DNA of 64,000 nt from Streptomyces sulphureus DSM 40104 (GTDB taxonomy: Bacteria; Actinomycetota; Actinomycetes; Streptomycetales; Streptomycetaceae). The notes under the pieces are model-generated. The model was not told the origin of the DNA. It ran no database searches and saw only the letters and a program-made list of their open reading frames with translations. A program made the translations under genes and the position numbers. This document shows, piece by piece, positions 41,209 through 49,643 of this stretch; within the stretch, counting starts at the first letter, position 1; the number at the start of each line of letters is the position of its first letter. The DNA lies in the NCBI RefSeq assembly GCF_000381025.1, contig NZ_KB905816.1, forward strand, positions 1 through 64,000, read 5' to 3'.

Positions 41209-42804
41209 TCAGGTGTCGGTTGCTGTCAGAATCTGCTGCGCCGCGGGGTCGGCGCCGAGCAACTGCCGGGTCGCGTCGGTGCGCGGTGACGCCAGCACCT
41301 CGCTCGCCTCACCGCGCTCGGCGACGCGTCCCCCCTCCAGCACGACGACGCGGTCGGCCACCGCGCCCAGCAGCGGGATGTCGTGCCCGATCCACACCAC
41401 GGCGGCCCCGCGCTCCTCGCGGGCGCGGGCCAGTTCGCGTGTGACCAGGCCGGCCGCATGCTCGTCGAGCGCGCTGGTGATCTCGTCGCAGAGCAGGACG
41501 TCCGGTTCCGCGAGCAGGGCGCGCGCCAGCGCAGCGCGCTGCAACTGGCCGCCGGAGAGGGAGGCCGGCGGTCGGGCTGCCGTCTCCTCTGCGACGTCCA
41601 GGCGGGCGAGGAGCGCCGCTGCCTCCTCGGTCGCGCGGTCGCGGTCGAGACCGCGCAACCGGACGGCGGTGCGGGCCACTTGGTCGAGCACGGTGCGGCG
41701 CTCGTCGAAGGAGCCGCGCACCTCCTGCCAGACGTACTGCACGCGGCGCCGCTGCTCCGTCGAGCGGTCGCGCAGCAGCGGCAGCGGGCGGCCGTCGAGC
41801 AGGACCCCGCCGTCCTGGCGCTCGTGGAGCCCGGCCACGCACCGCGCCAGCGTGGTCTTGCCACTGCCGGAGCGGCCGGCCACACCGAGGCACTCGGCCG
41901 GGTTGAGCTGCAACGCCACGTCGTGCAGGACCGCGTCGCGCCGGCCCGGGCGCAGCCACGCCGTCAGTCCCTGCGTCTCCAGGACCGCGGGACGGGGCTC
42001 CGAATGCCGTACGTCGACCGGCCGGGGTTGCTGCGGGAGCGTCGGGCCGACGGCGAATGAGCGGCGGCCCGGCAGGACTTCGGCGGGAGGGCCCTCCGCC
42101 GTGACGCTGCCCTCCTCCAACCTGACCACGTGTTGCGCGAGCCGCCCGACGAGGGCGTGGTCGTGGCTGAGCAGCAGCACGGCGATGCCGTCGTCGGCGA
42201 GCGCGGTGAGCTCGGAGGCGACGGCGAGGCGGGTGGCCGGGTCGAGCCCGGTGCCCGGCTCGTCCAGGATGACGGCGCGCGGTCGGCAGGCCAACACCTG
42301 GGCGAGCGCGAGTCGTTGACGCTGACCGCCGGAGAACTGGTGCGGGAATCGGCGCAACGTGCCGCGGTCGTCGGGCAGTTGGGCGCGTCGCAGGGCGCGG
42401 GCCGCCGCCGCGCGGGCCTCGTGCCGCGCGGCGGAGCGGTCGGCAGCGGCCTTGGGAGCGTGCAGCCGGGCGAGTTCGGCGAGCACCGCGCCGACCCTGC
42501 GGGCAGGGTTGAGGGTGGCGGCGGGGTGCTGCGGCATGTAGGCGACGGTCCCGCCCAGCACGCCGGCGGCGCCCCCGTCGGCGACGACCTCGTGGCCCGC
42601 GACGAGGACGGAGCCGGCGAGCCGGACACCGGGCTCGGACTCGCCGAGGAGGGCGAGCGCCGTGGTCGTCTTACCGCTGCCGGACGGGCCGACGAGCGCC
42701 GTCACCGCGCCGGCCGCAACGTCGAGGTCCACCCTGTCCACGAGCACGGCGTCCCCGGCACGTGCCGTCAACCCCCTTGCCCGGACGACCACTTCGCCAC
42801 TCAT
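41209..42804 (-). CDS. ABC transporter ATP-binding protein with two fused NBDs (nickel/peptide type)
   Basis: 531 residues, two nucleotide-binding domains in one chain, equivalent to NikD+NikE or DppD+DppF. NBD1: Walker A GPSGSGKTT, signature FSGGQRQRLA, Walker B AVILDEPGTGLD. NBD2 (from about 280): Walker A GRSGSGKTT, signature LSGGQLQRAA, Walker B LLCDEITSALD. It powers uptake through the two permeases upstream. ATG at 42804 shares a base with the permease stop (TGATG). A GTG one codon earlier is possible. Confidence 0.92.
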   Translation of the reverse strand: MSGEVVVRARGLTARAGDAVLVDRVDLDVAAGAVTALVGPSGSGKTTTALALLGESEPGVRLAGSVLVAGHEVVADGGAAGVLGGTVAYMPQHPAATLNPARRVGAVLAELARLHAPKAAADRSAARHEARAAAARALRRAQLPDDRGTLRRFPHQFSGGQRQRLALAQVLACRPRAVILDEPGTGLDPATRLAVASELTALADDGIAVLLLSHDHALVGRLAQHVVRLEEGSVTAEGPPAEVLPGRRSFAVGPTLPQQPRPVDVRHSEPRPAVLETQGLTAWLRPGRRDAVLHDVALQLNPAECLGVAGRSGSGKTTLARCVAGLHERQDGGVLLDGRPLPLLRDRSTEQRRRVQYVWQEVRGSFDERRTVLDQVARTAVRLRGLDRDRATEEAAALLARLDVAEETAARPPASLSGGQLQRAALARALLAEPDVLLCDEITSALDEHAAGLVTRELARAREERGAAVVWIGHDIPLLGAVADRVVVLEGGRVAERGEASEVLASPRTDATRQLLGADPAAQQILTATDT

Positions 42805-43679
42805 CACGCCCCCTTCCCTGCGGCGTCGGCCGGCGGCCCGGCGGCGTCCCGTCCGGACAGACCCGTACGGCGCAGCCAGGCGTCGGCCGAAAGATTCAGA
42901 CCGACGGTGAACATCACGAGCATCGCCGCGGGCGCGCACACGGCCAGCGGCTGCACCAGCAGCCCCTCCCGGCCGCCGGCGACGGTGACGGCCCAGTCGG
43001 GCGCGGTCGGCTCCATGCCGAGGCCGAGGAAGTTCGCCGCGGCGACGGTGAAGACGGCCGTGGTGACGCGGTTCCCGGCGTCCGCCGCCGCGGCGGGGAG
43101 CACCGCCCGCCCGACGTAGCCGCCCGTGATGCGCAGACGCGACTCCCCCTGCAACCGCATCGCCTCCGCCACCGGGCTGCCCGCCGCGCTGAGCGCAGCC
43201 GCGCGCACGAGACGGGCCACGGCTGGCACGTTGACGACGGCGACGGCGAGCGCCACAGCGAGCGGACTGCCGCGCCACCACACCGCGACCACGCTGATCA
43301 CCAGCAGCGACGGCAGGGGCAGCAGCACCTCCACGGGGCGCAGCAGCACCTCTTCGAGCCACCGGTGCCGCGTCGTCGCCGCGACGAGCCCCAGCACGCC
43401 GCCGAGCACGTAGGCGAGCAGTACGGCGCCGGTCGCGACGCCGAGGGCGCTGCGCCCGCCGCGGAGCAGCAGCCCGAGAACGTCGCGGCCCATGCCGTCG
43501 GTGCCCAGCGGATGTCCGTCGCCGAGGATGTAGGGCGCGCCCTCCGGTCCCGTGAGCGCCGGTGCGAGGAGCGGCCCGAACACGGCGGTCAGCACGGGGA
43601 CTCCGAGCAGCAGGAGGCCGCCGGCGGCGGGGAGGGCACGGCGCGGACGCCGGGCGGCTGCGGTCGTCGCGGCGCTCAC
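42804..43679 (-). CDS. ABC transporter permease (NikC/DppC type)
   Basis: 291 residues, about six TM helices. The N-terminal family signature HPLGTDGMGRDVLGLLLRGG precedes the permease core; the EAA-like loop is AAALSAAGSPVAEAMRLQGE. GTG start overlaps the upstream permease stop by 4 bases (GTGA). It pairs with the NikB/DppB-type permease. Confidence 0.9.
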   Translation of the reverse strand: MSAATTAAARRPRRALPAAGGLLLLGVPVLTAVFGPLLAPALTGPEGAPYILGDGHPLGTDGMGRDVLGLLLRGGRSALGVATGAVLLAYVLGGVLGLVAATTRHRWLEEVLLRPVEVLLPLPSLLVISVVAVWWRGSPLAVALAVAVVNVPAVARLVRAAALSAAGSPVAEAMRLQGESRLRITGGYVGRAVLPAAAADAGNRVTTAVFTVAAANFLGLGMEPTAPDWAVTVAGGREGLLVQPLAVCAPAAMLVMFTVGLNLSADAWLRRTGLSGRDAAGPPADAAGKGA

Positions 43680-44623
43680 CGTGCCGCCTCCGAGCGCGGG
43701 GCGAGGCGGTGGCAGAGCAGGTCGGCGGCGAGGTTGAGGGCGAGCGCGACGGCGGCGAGCAGCAGGATGACCGACTGGATGACGGGTACGTCGCGCCCCC
43801 GCACCGCGTCGATCATCACCGTCGCCGTGCCGGGGACGGCGAAGACGGCCTCCACGATCAGGACGCCGCCGAGCAGGTGGTCGCCGGTGCGGGCGAGTTC
43901 CTGGACACCGGGCAGCGCGACGTTGGGCAGCGCGTGCCTGAGGACGACGGCCCTGCGCGGGACGCCGAGCCTGCGCGCCTGGACGACGTATCCGGCGTGC
44001 AGCGCGGCCACGGTCCCGGCGCGCACCTGCCGCGCCAGCAGGCACACGGTGCGTGCCAGCAGCACGGTGACGGGCAGCACGAGCAGGGCAGGCCGGAGCA
44101 GGAGGTCGGTGCCGTCGGTCCCGACCCAGGTGGCGGGGAGCCAGCCCAACTGGAGCCCGAAGAGGGCGACGAGCGCCAGCGCGAGGACGAAGTCGGGGAT
44201 GCCGTTGAGGACGAGGACGACGGCGGAGACCGCGCGGTCGAGGCGCGTGCCCTCGCGCAGGCCCGCGGCGAGCCCCAGGACGAGGGAGAGCGGCAGGACG
44301 AGGACGAGGGTGGCGCCTGCGAGGACCGCCGTGGCGCCCAGCGATCCCGCGATGACCCCGGTGACGGGCTCGCCGCTCATCAGGGAGGTGCCGAGGTCGC
44401 CCGTGAGGAGCCCGCCCGCCCAGTCGGCGAAGCGCTCGATCAGCGGCCGGTCCAGGCCGAGTTGGGCGCGCAGCTCGGTGATCTGGCCGAGCCCTGCCTG
44501 CTCGTTGAAGCGGACGGCGGCGGCATCGCCGGGGAGCAGCGAGGTCAGCGCGAAGACCAGCACGGCGAGCACGCCGAGTTGGACCGCCGCGAGTCCCAGG
44601 CGGCGCAGCAGGTAGCGGATCAT
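43676..44623 (-). CDS. ABC transporter permease (NikB/DppB type)
   Basis: 315 residues, six TM helices. N-terminus MIRYLLRRLGLAAVQLGVLA is typical of the family; ELRAQLGLDRPLIERFADW and LTGDLGTSL are conserved before TM2; the EAA loop is QARRLGVPRRAVVLRHALPN. It starts 13 bases after the binding-protein stop. Confidence 0.92.
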   Translation of the reverse strand: MIRYLLRRLGLAAVQLGVLAVLVFALTSLLPGDAAAVRFNEQAGLGQITELRAQLGLDRPLIERFADWAGGLLTGDLGTSLMSGEPVTGVIAGSLGATAVLAGATLVLVLPLSLVLGLAAGLREGTRLDRAVSAVVLVLNGIPDFVLALALVALFGLQLGWLPATWVGTDGTDLLLRPALLVLPVTVLLARTVCLLARQVRAGTVAALHAGYVVQARRLGVPRRAVVLRHALPNVALPGVQELARTGDHLLGGVLIVEAVFAVPGTATVMIDAVRGRDVPVIQSVILLLAAVALALNLAADLLCHRLAPRSEAAR

Positions 44624-44636
44624 GTGGGCGGGCCGC

Positions 44637-46172
44637 TCAGTCGAGCCAGACGGTGTCGAAGCGCGCCCAGTCCCGTGTGTTCGGCGGTGCCTTGCGTACG
44701 CCGTGGAGGCGGGAGGAGACGGCGTTCATCCAGTCGGGGTGGCCCCAGAGGAGTTGGCCGCCCTCGTCGCGCAGGGTGCGTTGGAGTTTCTGGTAGCGCC
44801 GGGTGCGGCGGGCCTCGTCGCGGGTGGCGCGTGCTTCGGCGAAGTCTGCGTCGAAGTCGGGGTGGCGCCAACGCGTCACGTTCTGGGGGGCCTTGGAGAG
44901 GAGACGCTCGGAGAGGTAGGTGGGTATCGGCATAGCACCGCTGCGGTGGCTGGTGATGGCGCCGGTGTCGATGATGTCGGTGAAGTAGCTCTCCGGCGGG
45001 CCCGTCTCGACCTCGATCCGCACGCCCGCTTCCGCGGCCTGGCGGGCGAAGAGTTGGGCGGCGTCGACGAAGGAGTCGGCGGCCGTGGAGGTGTAGAAGA
45101 CCAGCTTCTTGCCGTGGATGCCGGAGCGGCGGGCGAGCCGGCGCGCCTCGGCGATGTCGCGTTCGCGCTGCGGCACGTCCTCCGGATAGTAGGCGAAGCC
45201 CTTGCCGTACATGTCGTTGCCGACGGCTCCGCGGCCGCCGAGCACCACCTCCACCAACCGTTCGCGGTCGGCGGCCAGCTTCAGGGCCATCGCCGCGTCC
45301 GGGTCGTCGAAGGGCGGGCGGTCGGTCTTGAGGAGGATGCCCTCGACGCCGCTGCGCGGTGTCGAGACGATCCGCACGTCCGGGTTCGACTCGACGGTGC
45401 GCGCGAAGGTGGCGCTCACCTCGTGCGCGTACTCGGCTTCGCCCGCGCGGACGGCGTTGGCGCGGGCCTCCGGCTCGGCGGAGAGTATGCGGAGTTCGTC
45501 GGCGTGCGCGGCGCCGTCCCAGTAGTCGTCGAAGCGGCGGCCGACGAAGGAGCGTCCCGGCGTGAAGGAGACGAAGCGGAACGGGCCGGTCCCTACCGGT
45601 TTCGCCGGGTTGCGGTAGCGGCGGCTGACGACGTAGGTGCCGGTGAACGCGAGCAGCGAGGGGAGGTCGGCTTCCGGCCGGGTGAGCCGGAGTTCGACCG
45701 TGCGGCTGCCCGCGGCGCGCGAGCGCTTGAGATCGATCAGCGAGAGCGAGTTCTTCGCCAGCCGCTCGGAGCTGTCCGGATCGAGGATGCGGGAGAGGGT
45801 GAAGAGCACGTCCTCGGCTTCGAGGGGCCGGCCGTCGTGGAACTGGGCCTTACGGAGGGTGAAGCGCCAGACGGTGAGGTCCTTGTCGGCCTCCCAGCGC
45901 TCCGCGAGCCGCGGCACGGGACGGAGCCTCGCGTCGAAGTCGACGAGCTTGTCGAAGACCGCCTTGAACCGCGCCATGTCGACGAACTGCCGTCCGACGT
46001 GCGGGTCCAGGGTCTCCTTGGCGCCGAACCCGGGGAAGACGGCGCGTATCGTCCCGCCCTTGCTGGGCTTCGAGGACGAGTCCGCGGAAGCACCGCACGC
46101 GGTGAGCAGCGCCGCTCCTCCGGCGAGCGACAGCACCGATCGGCGGCTCCGCATGAAAGAGGCTGTCGCCAC
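44637..46172 (-). CDS. Substrate-binding lipoprotein of ABC transporter (SBP family 5), probable nickel uptake
   Basis: 511 residues. Lipoprotein signal MRSRRSVLSLAGGAALLTAC with lipobox LTAC. SBP_5 features: LAERWEADKDLTVWRFTLRK, FHDGRPLEAEDVLFTLSRIL, KPVGTGPFRFVSFTPG, DVRIVSTPRSGVEGILLKTD. The family binds oligopeptides, nickel or nickel-chelates. The GTG at 46172 is chosen for its perfect AAGGAGG; ATG 46154 would start at the signal peptide and is the alternative. A Nur-like site overlaps the promoter, which points to nickel. First gene of a five-gene operon with tight or overlapping junctions. Confidence 0.88.
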   Translation of the reverse strand: MATASFMRSRRSVLSLAGGAALLTACGASADSSSKPSKGGTIRAVFPGFGAKETLDPHVGRQFVDMARFKAVFDKLVDFDARLRPVPRLAERWEADKDLTVWRFTLRKAQFHDGRPLEAEDVLFTLSRILDPDSSERLAKNSLSLIDLKRSRAAGSRTVELRLTRPEADLPSLLAFTGTYVVSRRYRNPAKPVGTGPFRFVSFTPGRSFVGRRFDDYWDGAAHADELRILSAEPEARANAVRAGEAEYAHEVSATFARTVESNPDVRIVSTPRSGVEGILLKTDRPPFDDPDAAMALKLAADRERLVEVVLGGRGAVGNDMYGKGFAYYPEDVPQRERDIAEARRLARRSGIHGKKLVFYTSTAADSFVDAAQLFARQAAEAGVRIEVETGPPESYFTDIIDTGAITSHRSGAMPIPTYLSERLLSKAPQNVTRWRHPDFDADFAEARATRDEARRTRRYQKLQRTLRDEGGQLLWGHPDWMNAVSSRLHGVRKAPPNTRDWARFDTVWLD

Positions 46173-46189
46173 TGTGCCACCCTCCTTTG

Positions 46190-46206
46190 ATGCAATCGAT
46201 GTGCAA
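46190..46206 (-). promoter_or_regulatory. Nur box candidate (nickel-responsive Fur-family site)
   Basis: Reverse strand TTGCAC-ATCGA-TTGCAT. The Nur consensus I recall from S. coelicolor is tTGCaa-N5-ttGCAA, so both half-sites and the 5-base spacer match well. A TCTAAT -10-like hexamer (46206-46211) abuts it, and the strong Shine-Dalgarno of the binding-protein gene follows. AT-rich sequence is rare in this window. Nickel-bound Nur would repress. Confidence 0.6.
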
Positions 46207-46222
46207 TTAGATCATTGATGCA

Positions 46223-46743
46223 TCTGGTCTGGCCAGGCAGGGAGCTGCCGCACAGCCGGCCGACGCGGCAAGGTGCGCAACCGCCGTCAAGACGACGGGA
46301 GTTCGAGGGCGTTTCCGTCGAATTGGCGTCGTATACCGCCGGTTAGAGCCCGCCACTCCTTCGCGGCCACCGCTTCGTGACGGCCTCCGCACCGCGTCCT
46401 CGGCCCTCTGCACGTCACCACCGAGCAGGTCGAGGCGATCGGAGTGCGCCCCGCACGCTGTGGCGCGGCAACCCCGACCCGGGGACGGCGGCGCCGCCCC
46501 ACCGGGCGAGCACGGCACCGGATGGACAGCCGTACCGGCGCACACGACCCGGCTCGCGGTCGGCCGGGACGCCGGGTCCCGCCCGCCGGTGGTTCCGGAG
46601 AGGCGCGGGAGGCGGCCGAGCGCCGGGTGGCGGTCGCCTGCCGCACGCATGCCTCCGAGGAGGGGCCGGATACCGCTCCGGTACCTACCCTGAAGGGCAG
46701 TTCCGTCTGAGGCACACTGCTCCTGTCCCGGGGCTGCCCCGCC
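46223..46743. other. Intergenic region upstream of dhaK, no supported gene
   Basis: About 520 bases. The open frames are shadows with arginine/glycine bias and no Shine-Dalgarno. A GTACCTACCCT stretch near 46681 could hold a -10 (TACCCT) for the dhaK transcript. Otherwise I see nothing definable. Confidence 0.4.
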
Positions 46744-46777
46744 TGCTCCGGCCTCTCCCGGGCAGGAGAGGCCGGAG
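46744..46777 (+). terminator. Perfect 14-bp hairpin in the dhaK upstream region
   Basis: GCTCCGGCCTCTCC (46744-46757), loop CGGGCA, complement at 46764-46777. It lies about 95 bases before dhaK. No gene ends close by on the plus strand, so it may be a leader attenuator or hairpin rather than a terminator of an upstream gene. Confidence 0.55.
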
Positions 46778-46872
46778 CGGGGGCCGCCGAGCCACCCGAA
46801 CCCGTCATACCGACCAGCACCCGTCCACCGTCCCGACCAGCGGCGGCTGTCCCAAGCCCCTCGGAGGTTCCT

Positions 46873-47865
46873 ATGAAGATGCTGATCAACGTGCCCGAGA
46901 AGGTCGTCCCCGACGCGCTCCGCGGAATGGCCGTGGCGCACCCCGAGTTGTCGGTCGACGTGGAGAACCGCGTGGTGGTGCGGCGGGACGCACCCGTCGC
47001 GGGGAAGGTAGGGCTCGTCTCGGGCGGCGGCACGGGGCACGAGCCGCTGCACGCGGGATTCGTGGGGCCCGGGATGCTCGACGCCGCGTGTCCGGGGGAG
47101 ATATTCACCTCGCCGGTGCCCGACCAGATGGTGCGGGCGGCGGCGGCCGCCGACTCGGGCGAGGGCGTGCTCTTCGTCGTCAAGAACTACACGGGGGACG
47201 TGCTCAACTTCGACATGGCCGCCGAACTCGCCGAGGACGAGGGCATCACCGTCGGCAAGGTGCTCCTCCAGGACGATGTCGCCGTCACCGACAGCCTCTT
47301 CACGGCCGGGCGGCGCGGCACGGGCGCCACCCTCTTCGTCGAGAAGGTCGCCGGGGCCCTCGCCGCGGAGGGGGCGCCGCTGGAGCAGGTCGAGTCGGTG
47401 GCGCGCAGGGTCGCCGAGAACTCCCGCAGTTTCGGGGTGGCCCTGAGCGCCGTCACCACCCCGGCGAAGGGCGGGCCCACGTTCGATCTACCGGCGGGCG
47501 AGCTGGAGTTGGGGATCGGTATCCACGGGGAGCCGGGTCGGGAGCGGCGTCCCATGATGACGTCGGGCGAGATCGCCGAGTTCGCCGTGGAGGCGGTCCT
47601 GGAGGACCTCGGGCGTACGGGTCCCGTGCTCGCCCTCGTGAACGGCATGGGCGCCACACCGCTCGTGGAGCTCTACGGATTCTGCGCCGAGGTTCACCGC
47701 GTTCTGGGGGAACGCCAAGTGCCGGTCGCACGTACGCTCGTCGGGAACTACGTCACCTCGCTCGACATGGCCGGGGCCTCGCTGACGCTCTGCCGGGCCG
47801 ACGAGGAGACCCTCCGGCTGTGGGACGCACCCGTTCGCACCCCCGGCCTGCGCTGGGGCGCCTGA
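46873..47865 (+). CDS. dhaK: Dihydroxyacetone kinase subunit DhaK
   Basis: 330 residues. DhaK binds dihydroxyacetone covalently as a hemiaminal through a histidine: H218 in LGIGIHGEPG, the same number as in E. coli. Other family motifs: GLVSGGGTGHEPLHAGFVG, ACPGEIFTSPVPDQM, FVVKNYTGDVLNFDMAAE, ALVNGMGATPLVELY. It works with DhaL (nucleotide subunit) and DhaM (phosphate donor) to make dihydroxyacetone phosphate. GGAGG precedes the ATG. First gene of dhaKLM. Confidence 0.96.
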   Translation: MKMLINVPEKVVPDALRGMAVAHPELSVDVENRVVVRRDAPVAGKVGLVSGGGTGHEPLHAGFVGPGMLDAACPGEIFTSPVPDQMVRAAAAADSGEGVLFVVKNYTGDVLNFDMAAELAEDEGITVGKVLLQDDVAVTDSLFTAGRRGTGATLFVEKVAGALAAEGAPLEQVESVARRVAENSRSFGVALSAVTTPAKGGPTFDLPAGELELGIGIHGEPGRERRPMMTSGEIAEFAVEAVLEDLGRTGPVLALVNGMGATPLVELYGFCAEVHRVLGERQVPVARTLVGNYVTSLDMAGASLTLCRADEETLRLWDAPVRTPGLRWGA

Positions 47866-47918
47866 CACCACGCCAGGCGCTCCGCGCCACGACACGAGCA
47901 CGCTCGGGAAGGAGAGAC

Positions 47919-48551
47919 GTGTCCGAGGAGCTGGATACCGGGTTCTTCGCCGACTGGCTGCGCGCAGCAGCCGCGGCGATCGACCGCGAGGCAGCACACC
48001 TGACGGAGCTCGACTCCCCCATCGGGGACGCCGACCACGGAAGCAACCTGCAACGCGGCTTCACCGCCGCGCAGGCGGCGCTGGAGAAGGAACCGCAGGA
48101 TACGCCGGGCGCCCTCCTGCTCTTCACGGGGCGACAGTTGATCTCCACCGTCGGCGGAGCATCGGGCCCGCTCTACGGCACGCTGCTCCGACGGACGGGG
48201 AAGGCGCTCGGCGACGCGGCGGCCGTTCCACTGCCCGAACTCACCACCGCGCTGCGGGAGGCGGCCGACGCCGTCGCGCAGCTCGGCGGCGCGGCACCGG
48301 GCGACGCCACGATGCTCGACGCCCTCTACCCGGCGCTCGACGCGCTCGACGCCGGCTCGGCCCCGGGCGACGCGTTCCCGGCCGCGGCACGCGCCGCCGC
48401 CGAAGGCGCCGAGGCCACCGTCCCTCTGCAGGCTCGCAAGGGGCGGGCCAGCTACCTCGGTGAACGGAGCGTGGGTCACGAGGACCCGGGCGCCGCGTCC
48501 ACCGCGCTGCTCTTCCAGGCGCTGGCGACGGCGTACGGGGAGGGCGCCTGA
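47919..48551 (+). CDS. dhaL: Dihydroxyacetone kinase subunit DhaL
   Basis: 210 residues, ADP-binding subunit. The metal- and nucleotide-binding motif is DSPIGDADHGSNLQRG; TVGGASGPLYGTLL and GDATMLDALYPALDAL follow, with KGRASYLGERSVGHEDPGA near the end. In PTS-dependent kinases the bound ADP is a coenzyme rephosphorylated by DhaM. GTG start with AAGGAG; 53 bases after dhaK and 1 base before dhaM. Confidence 0.95.
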   Translation: MSEELDTGFFADWLRAAAAAIDREAAHLTELDSPIGDADHGSNLQRGFTAAQAALEKEPQDTPGALLLFTGRQLISTVGGASGPLYGTLLRRTGKALGDAAAVPLPELTTALREAADAVAQLGGAAPGDATMLDALYPALDALDAGSAPGDAFPAAARAAAEGAEATVPLQARKGRASYLGERSVGHEDPGAASTALLFQALATAYGEGA

Positions 48552-48552
48552 G

Positions 48553-48960
48553 ATGGCGGGCGGAGAGCAGGTGGGGATCGTCCTGGTGTCCCACAGCAGC
48601 GAGGTCGCCGACTCCGTGGCGCAGCTCGCACGCGAGTTGGGCGGCGGAGAGGCGGCCCCGGTCGTCGGGGCCGGCGGCGCCGCCGGCGGCGGAACGGGGA
48701 CCAGCTCCGAGCGGATCGCGGACGCGGCGCACGCCGTCGACTCGGGGGCGGGCGTGGCGCTCCTCGCCGACCTCGGCAGCGCGGTCCTCACCGTCAAGAC
48801 GCTGCTCGCGGAGGGCGACCAACTCCCCGAGCCGGCACGGCTGGTGGACGCGCCGCTCGTGGAGGGCGCGATCGCGGCCGCGGTCACCGCGTCGGGCGGC
48901 GCCGACCTCGACGCCGTCGCCGCGGCGGCCGAGGAGGCGTACCAGTACCGGAAGGTGTAG
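48553..48960 (+). CDS. dhaM: PTS-dependent phosphotransferase subunit DhaM, single-domain
   Basis: 135 residues, EIIA-mannose-type domain only. Phosphohistidine H14 in VGIVLVSHSSEVAD; glycine-rich GGAAGGGTGTSSERI; LLADLGSAVLTVKTLL; VDAPLVEGAIAAAV. E. coli DhaM is fused to HPr- and EI-like domains; this short form must take phosphate from separate HPr and EI, the latter encoded by ptsI at the left end of the window. Its start lies 1 base after the dhaL stop. Confidence 0.93.
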   Translation: MAGGEQVGIVLVSHSSEVADSVAQLARELGGGEAAPVVGAGGAAGGGTGTSSERIADAAHAVDSGAGVALLADLGSAVLTVKTLLAEGDQLPEPARLVDAPLVEGAIAAAVTASGGADLDAVAAAAEEAYQYRKV

Positions 48961-49061
48961 ACGCCGCTGATACGCGACTGTCAGCTCCCCGATACGCAGC
49001 TCGAGGAGGGTCGTTCCGACCGGCCGGGGCGATGCCCGGCCATCCGAGGAAAGGACCACCC

Positions 49062-49460
49062 GTGCGTTCACGCCGTACCGCTCTGACGGCGACGACCCTC
49101 GCGCTCGCGGGGACGCTCGGTCTCGGCACCGCCGCGGCCGCAGCGCCCGTGGAGCAACCCAGGATGGCGGACGAGACCTTCCAGCCCAAGGGGGGCGGCG
49201 GCTTCGCGTCTCTCCAGGAGGCGGGCGGCGGCTTCCTCCGCCACAGCGTCTGCGACACCAAGGCCGACGGGAGGGGCGTCTACAGCAACGTCAAGTCCCA
49301 GGGAGGCAAGGTCTACGGGGAGGTAGGCGTCTCGGGCGTGCAGAAGTGCACCAACAAGTCGTACTCGATCCCCAAGGGGACGAAGATCCACATCAAGGTC
49401 TGCCACCGCCAGGCCGGCGAGCCCCTGCGGAACTGCAACACCTTCACGCGGACTCGCTGA
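49062..49460 (+). CDS. Small secreted protein with four cysteines, unknown function
   Basis: 132 residues. Signal peptide RSRRTALTATTLALAGTLGL ending in TAAAAAP. The mature part has four cysteines (in SVCDTK, QKCTNK, KVCHRQ and RNCNTF), enough for two disulfides, and a Tyr/Gly/Lys-rich beta-type body. I do not recognise the family. GTG start with AAGGAC upstream; the ATG at 49032 would disrupt the signal peptide. Monocistronic, with a strong hairpin downstream. Confidence 0.75.
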   Translation: MRSRRTALTATTLALAGTLGLGTAAAAAPVEQPRMADETFQPKGGGGFASLQEAGGGFLRHSVCDTKADGRGVYSNVKSQGGKVYGEVGVSGVQKCTNKSYSIPKGTKIHIKVCHRQAGEPLRNCNTFTRTR

Positions 49461-49469
49461 GCACCTCGC

Positions 49470-49504
49470 CGCGGGGGCGTCGGGCACCGCCCGGCGCCCC
49501 CGCG
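49470..49504 (+). terminator. Strong hairpin after the secreted-protein gene
   Basis: CGCGGGGGCG (49470-49479) with CGCCCCCGCG (49495-49504), continued by a T-G wobble and CGGGC/GCCCG; 3-base loop. Sixteen pairs, 9 bases after the stop. Confidence 0.8.
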
Positions 49505-49643
49505 TCTGCCGTTTACGGAAGCGACGGGCGTGCAACCCGCACCGACGCGGTGCACCGCCCGGAGACCGGACGTGCCCGCACGCTCCGGGCCGAGCGGCTC
49601 CCGAGCCGGGAGCGGCACCGCTGCGACGTGCCGAGGAGGAAAC

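Noticed and set aside
46377..47918. N-terminal extension of dhaL through the dhaK gene
   Set aside because: Open only by GC bias; the GTG at 47919 has a proper Shine-Dalgarno and gives the family-length protein.
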